Positions 1 through 9,722 of a DNA stretch of 64,000 nt are shown one piece after another. Positions within the stretch are counted from its first letter, which is position 1, and every line of letters begins with the position of its first letter. The stretch is from Nisaea nitritireducens (lineage in GTDB: Bacteria > Pseudomonadota > Alphaproteobacteria > Thalassobaculales > Thalassobaculaceae). A program made the position numbers and the translations under genes. Where the stretch lies: assembly GCF_014904795.1 (NCBI RefSeq), contig NZ_JACZFS010000014.1, positions 1 to 64,000 on the forward strand, read 5' to 3'. The notes under the pieces are model-generated. The model saw only the letters and a program-made list of their open reading frames with translations. It was not told where the DNA came from and did not search any database.

Positions 1-770
1 AGGAACAGCTTTGTCCGATCCGAACGCGGGTTCGTGAAGAACTCTTCCGGTGTGTTCTGTTCGACGATCTCACCGTAATCCATGAAGATCACGCGATCCG
101 CCACCCGCTTGGCAAAGCCCATCTCGTGGGTCACCACCAGCATGGTCATGCCTGATTCCGCGAGCTCAACCATCACGTCCAGCACCTCGGAGATCATTTC
201 CGGATCGAGGGCCGAGGTCGGCTCATCGAACAGCATGATCTGCGGGTTCATGCAGAGAGAGCGCGCAATGGCGACACGCTGCTGCTGACCGCCGGAAAGT
301 TGACCCGGATATTTACTGGCCTGCTCCGGGATCTTCACCCGCTTCAGATACTCCATCGCCAGCTCTTCAGCTTGCGCCTTCGGCGTCTGCTTCACCCAGA
401 TCGGGGCCAGCGTACAGTTTTCCAACACCGTCAGATGCGGGAAAAGATTGAAGCTCTGGAACACCATGCCGACATCGCTGCGGATCGCATCAATGTTCTT
501 CAGGTTGTTGTCGAGCGTCACGCCGTTGACGATGATGTCCCCGCCCTGATGCTCTTCCAGACGGTTGATGCAGCGGATAAGAGTCGATTTACCGGACCCG
601 GACGGACCGCAGATAACGATTTTCTCACCCTGATGAACCGAGAGATTGACGTCCTTGAGGACGTGGAACTCTCCGTACCATTTATTCACGCCAAGCAATT
701 CAATGACGACTTCATCGCCCTTGGTGGACTTGACCGATGGTTTGGATTCTACCTGAGCGTCCATGCTCAT
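1..770 (-). CDS. aapP: General L-amino acid ABC transporter ATP-binding protein (3' end cut by window edge)
   Basis: ATPase of a polar amino-acid importer, energising the AapQ/AapM membrane pair at the cytoplasmic face. The reverse-strand translation shows Walker [11 protein letters not shown]-loop [12 protein letters not shown], signature LSGGQQQR, Walker [15 protein letters not shown] and the switch histidine in VVTHEMGFA. About 256 codons are visible and AapP/GlnQ proteins are about 240-260 residues long, so only a few C-terminal residues are missing. The start is the ATG at 770 (MSMDAQ), preceded by AAGGAG eight bases upstream. It is the last visible gene of aapJQMP, about 50 bp after aapM. 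Confidence 0.93.
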   Translation of the reverse strand, partial: MSMDAQVESKPSVKSTKGDEVVIELLGVNKWYGEFHVLKDVNLSVHQGEKIVICGPSGSGKSTLIRCINRLEEHQGGDIIVNGVTLDNNLKNIDAIRSDVGMVFQSFNLFPHLTVLENCTLAPIWVKQTPKAQAEELAMEYLKRVKIPEQASKYPGQLSGGQQQRVAIARSLCMNPQIMLFDEPTSALDPEMISEVLDVMVELAESGMTMLVVTHEMGFAKRVADRVIFMDYGEIVEQNTPEEFFTNPRSDRTKLF

Positions 771-820
771 TTTGTTAACTCCTTGGCTCGATACGCTGAA
801 AAGGAATGGGCCTGTCCGGA

Positions 821-2176
821 TTACTTCCGGACCTGCCCTGCTCCCAGCGTCCGTTCAAGATGCTGGCTGTATTTCGACATGATGAAACAGAGAACGAAAT
901 ACAAAGATGCTCCGAAGACAAGCGGCTCCGTATGAATGCCGTTCCATTGCGGGTTCTGACTGACTGCCTTCAACATCAGAAGCAGATCATACAAGCCAAC
1001 GATGGAGACCAGTGTGGTGTCCTTCAGAAGCCCGATAAAGCTGCCGACAATGTTCGGAATCATCAGTTTCAGGGCCTGCGGCATGACAATCAGCGTCATC
1101 ATTTTCCAGTAGTTCAGGCCCAGAGCCTGCGCTGCCTCATACTGCCCTTTCGGAATGGCCTGCAGGCCACCACGCACCGTTTCCGCCATATAGGCCGAGG
1201 AGAAGATGCAAACCGCGATGATCGCCTGAACGATCTTCACCGGGTTGATTGCCTCAGGCAGGAACAGCGGCACCATGGTAACCGCCATGAAAAGCACGGT
1301 GATCAGCGGCACAGATCGGAACAGCTCGATAAAGGACACGCAGAAAACCCGGATGACCGGCATTTTCGATCGGCGGCCCAGAGCCAGCACAATCCCGGCC
1401 GGCAATGAAACCGCAATCCCGATCCCGGAAATCACCAAAGTGACAAACAAACCGCCCCAGAGGTTGGTTGATTGCGATGTGATATTCCAGCTGGATTGCC
1501 ATGTAAAAGCGACGGCGAACACAACCAGAAACGCAGCAAATACCGGATATTTCTGAGTGGCTTCTGGCTTTGCGGCAAACCCGCTGGCCTGAACGATACT
1601 CGCCCAGAGCGACTTCCCCGTGACCATGGACGACACGGTATGGGCCCAGCAGAAAACGAAGGATGTGATCGCAACAGAGACCATGACCTGCAGGAACAGC
1701 CCCTTTTCGCCCCCGGCGAACAGATAGCCGAGGAGGAATGGAGAGATCAGGATGGCGGATGCGCCAATTGCGATCTTCGATGTCACCCGCGGAAGCCAGA
1801 ACGGCAGCATCCAGAGGATGAGTGTTCCGAAACCGAGATTTATCCGCCAAACTTCCTCATCCGGATAGCGGCCATAGATGAAGTTCTTCATCCAATGACT
1901 GACACCGGCCCAGCACGCTCCCGAAAGCCCAACCTTGTCGAGACATTCACGACGCGAGTTGGCCTCCCAGACGGCATTCACGATCGCCCACTCGAAGGTG
2001 TTCGAAACGACGACCCAGATCACATAGAGCGACAGGATGGTCAGGAATGCATTCAAGGGGCTACTGAACAGGTTCTTCCGGATCCAGCCAATGGCACCGA
2101 CTGTATTCGGCGGCGGCGGCAGGCTGGGTTTTGGCTGGAAGATGACTTCTGAAGACGATGCGTCAAGATTTGTCAT
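821..2176 (-). CDS. aapM: General L-amino acid ABC transporter permease AapM
   Basis: One of two inner-membrane permease subunits of the Aap general amino-acid importer (HisM/GlnP family). The 451-residue protein has a long N-terminal part with several membrane segments and a C-terminal BPD_transp_1 permease domain from about residue 230. The cytoplasmic coupling helix is in the [14 protein letters not shown] region, which docks on AapP. The length matches the enlarged AapM subunits of alphaproteobacteria rather than the shorter enteric permeases. It starts three bases after the aapQ stop, so translation is probably coupled. Confidence 0.93.
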   Translation of the reverse strand: MTNLDASSSEVIFQPKPSLPPPPNTVGAIGWIRKNLFSSPLNAFLTILSLYVIWVVVSNTFEWAIVNAVWEANSRRECLDKVGLSGACWAGVSHWMKNFIYGRYPDEEVWRINLGFGTLILWMLPFWLPRVTSKIAIGASAILISPFLLGYLFAGGEKGLFLQVMVSVAITSFVFCWAHTVSSMVTGKSLWASIVQASGFAAKPEATQKYPVFAAFLVVFAVAFTWQSSWNITSQSTNLWGGLFVTLVISGIGIAVSLPAGIVLALGRRSKMPVIRVFCVSFIELFRSVPLITVLFMAVTMVPLFLPEAINPVKIVQAIIAVCIFSSAYMAETVRGGLQAIPKGQYEAAQALGLNYWKMMTLIVMPQALKLMIPNIVGSFIGLLKDTTLVSIVGLYDLLLMLKAVSQNPQWNGIHTEPLVFGASLYFVLCFIMSKYSQHLERTLGAGQVRK

Positions 2177-2179
2177 GGC

Positions 2180-3382
2180 TCACCGCTCCTTCAACTGAAC
2201 GAGCTTGTTGTAGTAATTCAATGCCCCGGAAATCGTCAGGCTGACGGTCATGTAGAAGAACATCACCATGGCCACGATCTCGATCGCATGACCGGACTGG
2301 TTAAGCGAGGTCTGCATGAAGACCGCAACGAGATCAGGAAAGCCCACGGCAATTGCCAAGGACGAATTCTTGACCACGTTCATCCAGTTGCTGATCAACG
2401 GCGGAACGATTGCTCGCATGGCTTGCGGAATGATGACCAACCGCAGCGTAAGTCCCGGTTTCAACCCGAGGGAATACGAGGCTTCAGTCTGACCGTGACT
2501 GACCGACAGGATGCCCGCCCGCACCATCTCCGCGATAAAACAAGCATGGTAGATAACAAGGGCGATGAACACTGCCAGGAAAGCCGGAGGGACCGATGAT
2601 CCGCCAGTGAAATTGAACCCCTTCAGGAGCGGAATATCCCACTGCAATGGAGAACCGGTCGCCAGGAAGACCAACAGCGGCACCCCGATAATTATGCCGA
2701 CAGCGGTCCAAAAAGCCGGGAACCTTTCACCAGTCGCGTTCTGCCGTTTTTTGGCCCAAACCGCGATGCCATAAGCAACGATCACAGAGATTAGAAGTGT
2801 GACCATGGTGAGCCAGAAAAGCTCGCCAGGGACCGGCGCGGGGAAATAGAAACCCCGGTTGTTCAGCTGAAAAATCTCAAGGCCTAGAACGTCCAGGCTC
2901 TGCTTTGGTCGCGGCAGGATCGCGAAAACAGCGAGATACCAGAACAGGATTTGCAGCAGCAGCGGCGTGTTCCGCAAGATTTCCACGTACCAGGACGCAA
3001 GCTGCGCAACCATCCAGTTTTTGGAAAGCCGCAGAATGCCGATGAAAAATCCAAGAAGTGTCGTCGCCACAATGGCAAGGAACGACAACAGAAGCGTGTT
3101 GGTGATGCCTACCAGATAGACCCACAGGTAGCTGTCACCGGCTTCGTAAGGAATAATTGAGAATGCGATCGAGAATCCGGCGGTACTTCCGAGGAAGTCA
3201 AACCCAGCGCTCATCCCACGCGCTTCGAGATTTTCGGACGTGTTCGTGAATAGGTACCAGCCGGCCCACATTACGGCTGCGAACACGATAATTTGGTAAA
3301 ATATGGATCGGTAACGTTCGTCGTTCACAATTACTGAAAACGATGAACCCTGTCCCGACGCCCCTCTGTCAACGACAGCCAT
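2180..3382 (-). CDS. aapQ: General L-amino acid ABC transporter permease AapQ
   Basis: First permease subunit of the Aap amino-acid importer, 400 residues, pairing with AapM in the inner membrane. A short cytoplasmic N-terminus leads to membrane segments at about residues 30-50 and 85-115, then the permease domain with the coupling motif EASYSLGLKPGLTLRLV near residue 300. The SLAIAVGFPDLV stretch near the C-terminus is typical of polar amino-acid permeases. It starts at the ATG at 3382. It is separated from aapJ by a strong hairpin (3413-3461), which probably lowers expression of the permease and ATPase genes relative to the binding protein. Confidence 0.93.
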   Translation of the reverse strand: MAVVDRGASGQGSSFSVIVNDERYRSIFYQIIVFAAVMWAGWYLFTNTSENLEARGMSAGFDFLGSTAGFSIAFSIIPYEAGDSYLWVYLVGITNTLLLSFLAIVATTLLGFFIGILRLSKNWMVAQLASWYVEILRNTPLLLQILFWYLAVFAILPRPKQSLDVLGLEIFQLNNRGFYFPAPVPGELFWLTMVTLLISVIVAYGIAVWAKKRQNATGERFPAFWTAVGIIIGVPLLVFLATGSPLQWDIPLLKGFNFTGGSSVPPAFLAVFIALVIYHACFIAEMVRAGILSVSHGQTEASYSLGLKPGLTLRLVIIPQAMRAIVPPLISNWMNVVKNSSLAIAVGFPDLVAVFMQTSLNQSGHAIEIVAMVMFFYMTVSLTISGALNYYNKLVQLKER

Positions 3383-3412
3383 ATAGCCGATCTCCGAGTA
3401 AGGTTTTTGCGT

Positions 3413-3461
3413 CCAATAGAACAGAGGCCCGGCCGATTACCGGCCGGGCCTGCTGTATTGG
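3413..3461 (-). terminator. Intercistronic hairpin between aapJ and aapQ
   Basis: A 10-bp perfect GC stem (3426-3435 with 3441-3450, loop ATTAC) is extended by ACAG/CTGT and CCAAT/ATTGG arms outside it. There is no U-run after it on the minus strand, so it fits a partial terminator or a 3' stabiliser of the aapJ message better than a full terminator. Such hairpins after binding-protein genes are a known way of making the periplasmic protein in excess. Confidence 0.7.
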
Positions 3462-3466
3462 ATATC

Positions 3467-4510
3467 TTACCGGAACGGCGGGGAGTACATCAGGCCGCCA
3501 TTCGTCCACAGCGCGTTCGGGCTACCGTCGCGCGGGATGCCAATGGCGAACTCACCTTTGGTGCCCATGTACTCTTCGTACACTTCGCCGTAGTTGCCGA
3601 CATGCTTGATGATGCGGACAACCCAGTCCTTCTCAAGACCGAGCCCCTTGTTCAGGTCACCCTCAGTGCCGAGCATACGCGCCATTTCCGGAGTAGACGG
3701 ATTGGCCGCCATGTCCAGAATGTTGGTGCTGTCGATGCCCATTTCCTCGGCCTGAACCAGAGCGAAGACGGTCCATTTCACGATGTCCATCCACTGGGAG
3801 TCGTTCTGACGAACAACCGGGCCAAGCGGCTCTTTGGAAATCGTTTCCGGGAGAACGACGTACTTGGACGCATCCGGGAACTTCGCACGTGTGGAAGCAA
3901 GGCTGGATTTGTCGTTGGTGATCGCGTCACAGCCGCCCTTGGCGAAGGTATCGTCACGAACGTTGGAATCTTCGAAGACAACCGGCTCGATCGCAAGATC
4001 GTTGGAACGGCTGAAGTCGGTCAGGTTCAGTTCGGTCGTGGTGCCGGTCAGCACGCAAACAGTTGCGCCCTTGAGCTCAAGAGCGCTGCTCACGCCGAGG
4101 TCCTTGTCGACCATGAAGCCCTGGCCGTCATAGAAGTTGACTGCCGTGAAATCGAGGCCGAGCTGCGTGTCGCGGAACAGCGTCCACGTCGTGGTGCGGG
4201 AAAGCACATCGGACTCGCCGTTGGCCATGGCGGTGAAGCGCACCGCACTGGTTACGGACTGGAATTCAACTTTGCTCGGATCATCGAAGATCGCGGCGGC
4301 AACGGCGCGGCAGATGGCCACGTCACTTCCGTACCAGTCACCCTTTTCGTCGAGCTGATAGAAGCCCGGGGCCGGAGTGCCGACCTGGCACCGCAGATGA
4401 CCCCGTTGCTTCACGATGTCCAGCGTGCTCTGCGCGGACGCCATTTCGGCTGTGAAGCCAAGGCTGGCCATCATGCCAAGGCCAAGGCCTAAAAGACTCA
4501 GTTTCTTCAT
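3467..4510 (-). CDS. aapJ: General L-amino acid ABC transporter periplasmic binding protein AapJ
   Basis: Periplasmic solute-binding protein (SBP family 3) that delivers L-amino acids to AapQMP. The N-terminus MKKLSLLGLGLGMMASLGF is a signal peptide with likely cleavage after MASAQ. The mature protein shows the family pattern GHLRCQVGTPAPGFYQLD, GDWYGSDVAICRAVAAAIF and the hinge-region stretch FAKGGCDAITNDKSSLAS. The length of 347 residues is normal for AapJ. The ATG at 4510 is preferred over a GTG four codons upstream because GGGTGG lies at Shine-Dalgarno distance from it and MKK is a natural signal-peptide start. First gene of the aap operon. Confidence 0.95.
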   Translation of the reverse strand: MKKLSLLGLGLGMMASLGFTAEMASAQSTLDIVKQRGHLRCQVGTPAPGFYQLDEKGDWYGSDVAICRAVAAAIFDDPSKVEFQSVTSAVRFTAMANGESDVLSRTTTWTLFRDTQLGLDFTAVNFYDGQGFMVDKDLGVSSALELKGATVCVLTGTTTELNLTDFSRSNDLAIEPVVFEDSNVRDDTFAKGGCDAITNDKSSLASTRAKFPDASKYVVLPETISKEPLGPVVRQNDSQWMDIVKWTVFALVQAEEMGIDSTNILDMAANPSTPEMARMLGTEGDLNKGLGLEKDWVVRIIKHVGNYGEVYEEYMGTKGEFAIGIPRDGSPNALWTNGGLMYSPPFR

Positions 4511-4522
4511 CCTGAAACCCAC

Positions 4523-4894
4523 CCTGTTATGTTTCGGTTAACGACGGCCGGTTGTCCCGGTCTGCATACCCCTGACTAAGACTTTAGGATCGCCCCCGTT
4601 GATCCCGGTCGTTGTTCACCGTCATGTTTTCCGGCTTCTCGGCTTTTCTCGTCGCCTCTAATTCGCTGATCTTGAGCGAAACATGGGCGGCCTTGGAGCC
4701 GGTCTGCATGACAGTAGATCTAATTCCAACACGCTGTTGCAGTGTTTTGCAAGTGCGAGAAGAACCGGACGTTCAGTAATGTCCGTGCCGTTACTGCAAC
4801 TCATGAGGATTTTCGGCGGACATCCGAGCTTTTTTGACAATAAAATCTCAAATGCAGATTCTTCCAGATAACCCTCAAAATTTTCGGAGATCAG
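4523..4894. promoter_or_regulatory. Divergent aapJ/metC intergenic region with nested inverted repeats
   Basis: This 370-bp gap carries the promoters of aapJ (minus) and metC (plus). GTTGCAGT at 4736-4743 is exactly complementary to ACTGCAAC at 4793-4800, and inside this pair CGGAC (4766-4770) pairs with GTCCG (4781-4785). A TTGACA lies at 4834-4839 with only a weak -10 about 17 bp on. The nested repeats could be a folded leader or a pair of operators. I do not recognise a known riboswitch class here. Confidence 0.4.
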
Positions 4895-6079
4895 ATGAAA
4901 ACCGGCAGCAAAACTCGAATGCGCACAATTGTCGCCCATGCAGGGCGCGACCCGCACCGCAACCATGGAGTCGTCAACCCGCCGGTTTATCATGCCTCTA
5001 CGATTCTCAAGCCGACGCTCGCGGAACTTGAGGCGTCCCGGAAACCGGGATTCGATGGATATCGCTATGGACGCCGCGGAACGCCGACCAGCCGCTCCTT
5101 CGAAGAGGCTGTTGCCGCGCTGTACGGTGCCGAAGACGCTATCGCGGTCTCTTCCGGTCTCGCTGCAATCTGTTGCGCAATCCTCAGCCAGGTGTCTGCC
5201 GGTGACCATATTTTGCTGGCCGATAACGTATATTTCCCGACACGGAAATTCGCCGAGGGCTTTCTGAAACGGTTCGGGGTCTCTTCAAGTTATTTCGACC
5301 CGATGAAACCGGAGCTGCTCGCCGAGCACATTCTGCCGGAGACCAGAATCGTCTATCTGGAGGCTCCCGGCACCATGTCATTCGAGGTCTGTGATGTCCC
5401 GAAACTTGCGGCCATCGCACATCAGCACGACACGACCGTCATCATGGACAACACTTGGGCTACAGCCCTCTATTTCAATGCCATGGAGCACGGTGTCGAT
5501 ATCGTTGTCGAGGCTGTGACGAAGTATATCTGCGGCCATTCCGATATCATGATGGGAACCATTGTCAGCCGCAACGCCCATGCCGACGCGATCCGCGATA
5601 TGGTTTACATGCAGGGAAATTGCTCCGGACCGGATGACCTGTATCTGGCGCAACGCGGCCTCCGGACAATGGCCGTACGGCTGGCACAGAACGGAGAGAC
5701 GGCACTGACGCTGGCGAAGTGGCTGCAGGAAAGACCTGAAGTCGAGCGCGTCCTGCACCCGGCCCTGCCCTCCTGCCCCGGGCACGATATCTGGAAGCGG
5801 GATTTCACCGGAGCCAGCGGATTGTTCTCTTTTATCCTGAATCCGGTATCGAAAACGGCTCTCGCCGCGTTCCTCGACGGGCTCGAATTCTACGGCATGG
5901 GCGCGAGCTGGGGCGGCTATGAAAGCCTAATTCTCCCGGGCGATCCTGCCGCGGCGCGTACCGCAACAAAATGGGATGCCCAAGGGCAGCTTTTGCGCAT
6001 CCATGCAGGACTGGAGGATGAAGCCGACCTCATCGCGGATCTTGAGGCCGGTTTCGAGCGTATGGCCGCGCTTACATAG
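4895..6079 (+). CDS. metC: Cystathionine beta-lyase
   Basis: PLP-dependent Cys/Met-metabolism enzyme, probably cleaving cystathionine to homocysteine, pyruvate and ammonia in methionine synthesis. The 394-residue protein has RYGRRGTPTSRSFEEAVAAL near residue 60 (phosphate-binding Tyr/Arg), SGLAAICCAIL near residue 90, MDNTWATALYF near residue 185, and the PLP lysine in VEAVTKYICGHSDIMMG near residue 208. The ending GGYESLILP is typical of MetC. The ATG is preceded by CGGAG. Other members of this fold (O-acetylhomoserine sulfhydrylase, gamma-lyase) are possible but fit the length and C-terminal motif less well. It is convergent with the rhodanese gene. Confidence 0.88.
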   Translation: MKTGSKTRMRTIVAHAGRDPHRNHGVVNPPVYHASTILKPTLAELEASRKPGFDGYRYGRRGTPTSRSFEEAVAALYGAEDAIAVSSGLAAICCAILSQVSAGDHILLADNVYFPTRKFAEGFLKRFGVSSSYFDPMKPELLAEHILPETRIVYLEAPGTMSFEVCDVPKLAAIAHQHDTTVIMDNTWATALYFNAMEHGVDIVVEAVTKYICGHSDIMMGTIVSRNAHADAIRDMVYMQGNCSGPDDLYLAQRGLRTMAVRLAQNGETALTLAKWLQERPEVERVLHPALPSCPGHDIWKRDFTGASGLFSFILNPVSKTALAAFLDGLEFYGMGASWGGYESLILPGDPAAARTATKWDAQGQLLRIHAGLEDEADLIADLEAGFERMAALT

Positions 6080-6109
6080 CGGAAGTCGGCAAAACGGAAG
6101 CCGGCGTGC

Positions 6110-7702
6110 TCAGGTCCGATAGGATTGGAAACTGATGCCGCCGGCGCGCCCGATCTGGTCGACCAGCCCCACTTCCCAGGTGAGATAGGCGTTCATCCGC
6201 CGCTCCATCTCTGCTTTGCCTGCGTTCTTGTCGTAGGGACGCATGAAAACGTCGTCCAGGGGCGCCAGCGGCGCTCCCATGCCCGCCGCCATTGGAAGAC
6301 CGGCAGATTCCCAGGCACGGCTTCCGCCGTCGATCACCAGGCAGTGAATTCCCGAGTCGGCCAGATCCCCTGCGGCGAGCGTTGCCAGCCGGGGGTCCGC
6401 CGCTGTCAGCACAGCCTCGGCGGCACCGATGGTTTTCAGATCGTGATCAAGAGTCTCGCGTTTGCCCCATCGTGCCCCTTCCGGGTGATTGTCCCGATGG
6501 TCAAGGCTGCGGGTCAGATCAATGAACGCGGCGCCGGCTTCAATATTTCGCTTGGCCTCTTCTGGGGACACCAAATCAACGGAAGGCAGATCCCCGAGCA
6601 ATACAGACGCACGCGAGCCTTTCTCCAAATTTTGGCCATCAAGCCCGCTCTCTAGGACATAGACTTCTTCCCAACCGAGTTGCCGAAGCCAGCTCGCGGA
6701 CATTTCCGCCCGAACGAATTCCGGATCGACCAAAACCACGCGCGCACGATGCGTCGCCATGAAGCTATCAGTCGACTGCACGAGCTGCCCGCCCGGCGCA
6801 TGTCGAGACCCTGCGATGTGCCCTGCCTCGAACTCTTCGATTGTCCGGACATCGAGGACATAGAGTGTGCGATCGGCCGATTCCGACCGCCACCCTTGCA
6901 GCATGTTGGCGTCGGCACGCCGAACGCCGAACCGGTCTGCCGCGGCCCGGGACCGTTGCCGCGCAAGATCGCCTCCCTCAGGACTGACTGCCGGCGGCGG
7001 ACGCATGTTGCCATGCTCAAGCTGATACCCCGCCAGATGCCATCCCATCGTGCCGTTACGCAGCGCGACCACCTTGTTCGGGACACCCGCATTGATCAGA
7101 GACTGTGCACCAATGATGCTCCGGGTCCGGCCGGCGCAATTGACCACGATTGTCGTTTCCGGATCCGGCGCCGCTTCCTGCACCCGATAGACCAGCTCCG
7201 CACCGGGCATGTCGATTCCGGTCGGGATGTTCATCATGGTGAACTCGCCCATCGGCCGCGAATCCAGCACCACCATATCCTCCCCCTGCTCCATCATCTG
7301 GTGCAGCTCCTCGGCGGAGACGGACGGGGTTTCATATTCGTGCTCGACATATTCGCCGAAGGCCTTGCTCGGCACATAGAGCCCGCTGAAAAGCTCCAGA
7401 CCGGCCGCTCCCCAGGCATTCACGCCGCCTTCAAGGATGGATAGATCAGTATAGCCGAGATCGGCCAGGCGCTGCGCCGCGAGTTCCGCCAATCCTTCTC
7501 CGCCATCGCACAGGACAACGGATACGGAAAGCCGGGGCACCAGATCGGCCATGCGCAGTTCAAGCAGACCGAGAGGTATGTTTGCCGCGAGAAGGATATG
7601 GTTCGCACCGAATACCGCTTCCGGCCTTACATCAATGAGGGCAATTTCACCGGTTCCGTAGAGCGCATCGTGAAGTTCGCGCGCGTTGATCGTCCGGGCC
7701 AT
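6110..7702 (-). CDS. Four-domain rhodanese-type sulfurtransferase
   Basis: This 530-residue cytosolic protein is built of four tandem rhodanese domains, at about residues 5-105, 130-235, 265-365 and 375-480. The first two keep an active-site cysteine (VVLCDGGEG and VVNCAGRTRS), the persulfide-carrying residue. In domains 3 and 4 the corresponding loops read VVLVDPEFV and VLTAADPRL, with no cysteine, so they are probably structural. Start ATG at 7702 with GGAGG upstream. It follows the ABC-F gene by only 18 bp and is probably co-transcribed with it. The in vivo sulfur acceptor cannot be told from sequence. Confidence 0.85.
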   Translation of the reverse strand: MARTINARELHDALYGTGEIALIDVRPEAVFGANHILLAANIPLGLLELRMADLVPRLSVSVVLCDGGEGLAELAAQRLADLGYTDLSILEGGVNAWGAAGLELFSGLYVPSKAFGEYVEHEYETPSVSAEELHQMMEQGEDMVVLDSRPMGEFTMMNIPTGIDMPGAELVYRVQEAAPDPETTIVVNCAGRTRSIIGAQSLINAGVPNKVVALRNGTMGWHLAGYQLEHGNMRPPPAVSPEGGDLARQRSRAAADRFGVRRADANMLQGWRSESADRTLYVLDVRTIEEFEAGHIAGSRHAPGGQLVQSTDSFMATHRARVVLVDPEFVRAEMSASWLRQLGWEEVYVLESGLDGQNLEKGSRASVLLGDLPSVDLVSPEEAKRNIEAGAAFIDLTRSLDHRDNHPEGARWGKRETLDHDLKTIGAAEAVLTAADPRLATLAAGDLADSGIHCLVIDGGSRAWESAGLPMAAGMGAPLAPLDDVFMRPYDKNAGKAEMERRMNAYLTWEVGLVDQIGRAGGISFQSYRT

Positions 7703-7720
7703 GGCTGCCCTCCTCCCGCT

Positions 7721-9616
7721 TTATTTTGCTTCTTCCAGAGCCGCTTCTGCTTCCAGCCACTCCGCTTCCACGGCTTCCAGCTCCTGATTCACTGTTTCTT
7801 TCTTCAGGATCAGCGCCTTCATGTCCGATGTCGGTCCTTCATACAGCTTTGGATCGGCGAGCTGTGCTTCGAGTTTGGCTTTACGCTGGTTCAGTTTCTC
7901 GATGTTTTTTTCCAGCTCGCGGGCCCGCTTGCGGAGATCCGCGGTTTGCTTGCGTCGGTCCGCCGCGTCCTTGCGGGCCTGTTTGCGGTCGTTTTTCTTC
8001 TCCGGTCCAGCCGAGCCGTTCCCAGCCCGAGCCGCGGCACGCTCTTCCTGGCGGAGCCAGTCCCGATATCCGTCGAGATCGCCTTCATAAGGCTTCACGG
8101 TCCCGCCCGAGACGAGCCAGAGCCTGTCGACCGTAAGCTCGAGCAAGCGCCTGTCATGGCTGATCAGGATCACAGCGCCGGTATAGTCGTTCAGCGCCTG
8201 CACCAAAGCGTCGCGAGCATCGATATCCAGATGGTTGGTGGGCTCATCGAGGATCAGAACGTGCGGGCTGTCATAGGTGATCAGGGCCAGCGTCAGACGC
8301 GCCTTCTCACCGCCGGAGAGATGCTTCGACTTGGTGGTCTGCTTGTCCTGCACCAGACCGACACCGCCGAGCCGCGCCCGGACCTTATCCGGAGCCGCAC
8401 CTGGCATAAGCCGGGCCATATGATCGGCTGCCGTACCTTCCGGATCCAGATCCTCGACCTGATGCTGGGCGAAGAAACCGACCCGTAGCTTTGCCGTCCG
8501 ATGCTCTTCGCCATCAAATCTCGGGAGCCTGCCTGCGATCAATTTGGCGAGCGTCGATTTACCGTTACCGTTCCGGCCAAGCAGCCCAATCCTGTCGTCA
8601 CCGTCTATACGCAGACCGAGACCGCTCAGGATCGGTTTTCCGGGCTCGTAACCGACACTGGCGTTATCGAATGTCACCAAAGGCGGCGGCAGCTCTTCCG
8701 GATTGGGGAATGAGAACCGGGTGGTCGGATCGTTCACCGCGTCCGGCAGCTTCTCCATCTTCTCGAGCGCCTTGATCCGGCTTTGCGCCTGACGGGCTTT
8801 CGAGGCCTTGTAGCGGAAGCGCTCGATGAAGGCTTCCATATGCTTGCGCTGAGCGGATTGCTTTGTGCGCTGTGCCTCGACCTGGGCAAGCCGCTCTTCC
8901 CGGGTCTTCTCGAACCGGTCGTAGCCGCCTTGATAGAGGGTCAGCTGGTTGTTTTCGAGATGCAGGATGGCATCGACCGCCTTGTTCAGCAGGCCCCTGT
9001 CATGGCTGACGATCACCAATGTCTTCGGATACCGCGCGAGATAGGCTTCCAGCCAGACAGTGGCTTCAAGATCAAGGTGGTTCGTCGGCTCATCGAGCAG
9101 CAGGATCTCGGGCTCCGCGAACAGCACCGCCGCCAACGCGACACGCATGCGCCAGCCGCCGGAGAAACTCGACATGGGCTGGGACTGCATAGAGTCCTCA
9201 AAGCCCAGGCCGGCCAGAATAGATGCAGCTTTCGCCGGCGCGGCATGGGCGCCGATATCGGCAAGCCGCGTCTGCACCTCGGCAATCCGCATCGGGTCCT
9301 GGGTGGTTTCGGATTCCTGGATCAGCCGTTCCCGCTCCTTGTCGGCGCGCAGCACAACCTCAAGCGGTGTGTCCGGCCCGCTCGGCGCTTCCTGGGACAC
9401 CATGCCGATCGGATCTTCCACACCACGGCCGCCGCTGACGAAAATATCGCCGCCATCCGGATGATAGGTGTCGGTGAGCAATTTCAGCAAAGTGGACTTG
9501 CCGGTACCGTTCCGGCCGACCAGCCCGACCTTGTGGCCGTCGGGAATCGTCGCCGATGCAGAATCGAAAAGGGTGCGGCCCGCAATGCGGAAAGTCATGT
9601 CTGTAATCTGGATCAT
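7721..9616 (-). CDS. ABC-F family ATP-binding protein
   Basis: Soluble tandem ABC ATPase of the ABC-F class, which acts on ribosomes rather than as a transporter. Domain 1 has GLVGRNGTGKST, SFSGGWRMRVAL and ILLLDEPTNHLDLE. A linker rich in charged residues (about 230-300) precedes domain 2 with GLLGRNGNGKSTLAKL, LSGGEKARLTLAL and VLILDEPTNHLDID. The C-terminus (about 520-631) is a Lys/Arg/Glu-rich coiled coil as in Uup/YheS. There are no membrane segments. The start is the ATG at 9616 (MIQITDMTF); an upstream in-frame ATG at 9652 adds twelve residues unlike the family. Confidence 0.92.
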   Translation of the reverse strand: MIQITDMTFRIAGRTLFDSASATIPDGHKVGLVGRNGTGKSTLLKLLTDTYHPDGGDIFVSGGRGVEDPIGMVSQEAPSGPDTPLEVVLRADKERERLIQESETTQDPMRIAEVQTRLADIGAHAAPAKAASILAGLGFEDSMQSQPMSSFSGGWRMRVALAAVLFAEPEILLLDEPTNHLDLEATVWLEAYLARYPKTLVIVSHDRGLLNKAVDAILHLENNQLTLYQGGYDRFEKTREERLAQVEAQRTKQSAQRKHMEAFIERFRYKASKARQAQSRIKALEKMEKLPDAVNDPTTRFSFPNPEELPPPLVTFDNASVGYEPGKPILSGLGLRIDGDDRIGLLGRNGNGKSTLAKLIAGRLPRFDGEEHRTAKLRVGFFAQHQVEDLDPEGTAADHMARLMPGAAPDKVRARLGGVGLVQDKQTTKSKHLSGGEKARLTLALITYDSPHVLILDEPTNHLDIDARDALVQALNDYTGAVILISHDRRLLELTVDRLWLVSGGTVKPYEGDLDGYRDWLRQEERAAARAGNGSAGPEKKNDRKQARKDAADRRKQTADLRKRARELEKNIEKLNQRKAKLEAQLADPKLYEGPTSDMKALILKKETVNQELEAVEAEWLEAEAALEEAK

Positions 9617-9722
9617 GGCACGCCTGATAGCACTTGCCCCGACCCGCGCCAATCCCGAGCGAGTCTGCTTGCAAATTCAGGGTGATAGGTAGAGGGTCTG
9701 AGTTCTGCCAAAGGACTTCTCC

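Noticed and set aside
4736-4800. SAM riboswitch upstream of metC
   Set aside because: Nested repeats are there, but the conserved core sequences of the SAM-I, SAM-II or SAM-V classes that I can recall were not found.
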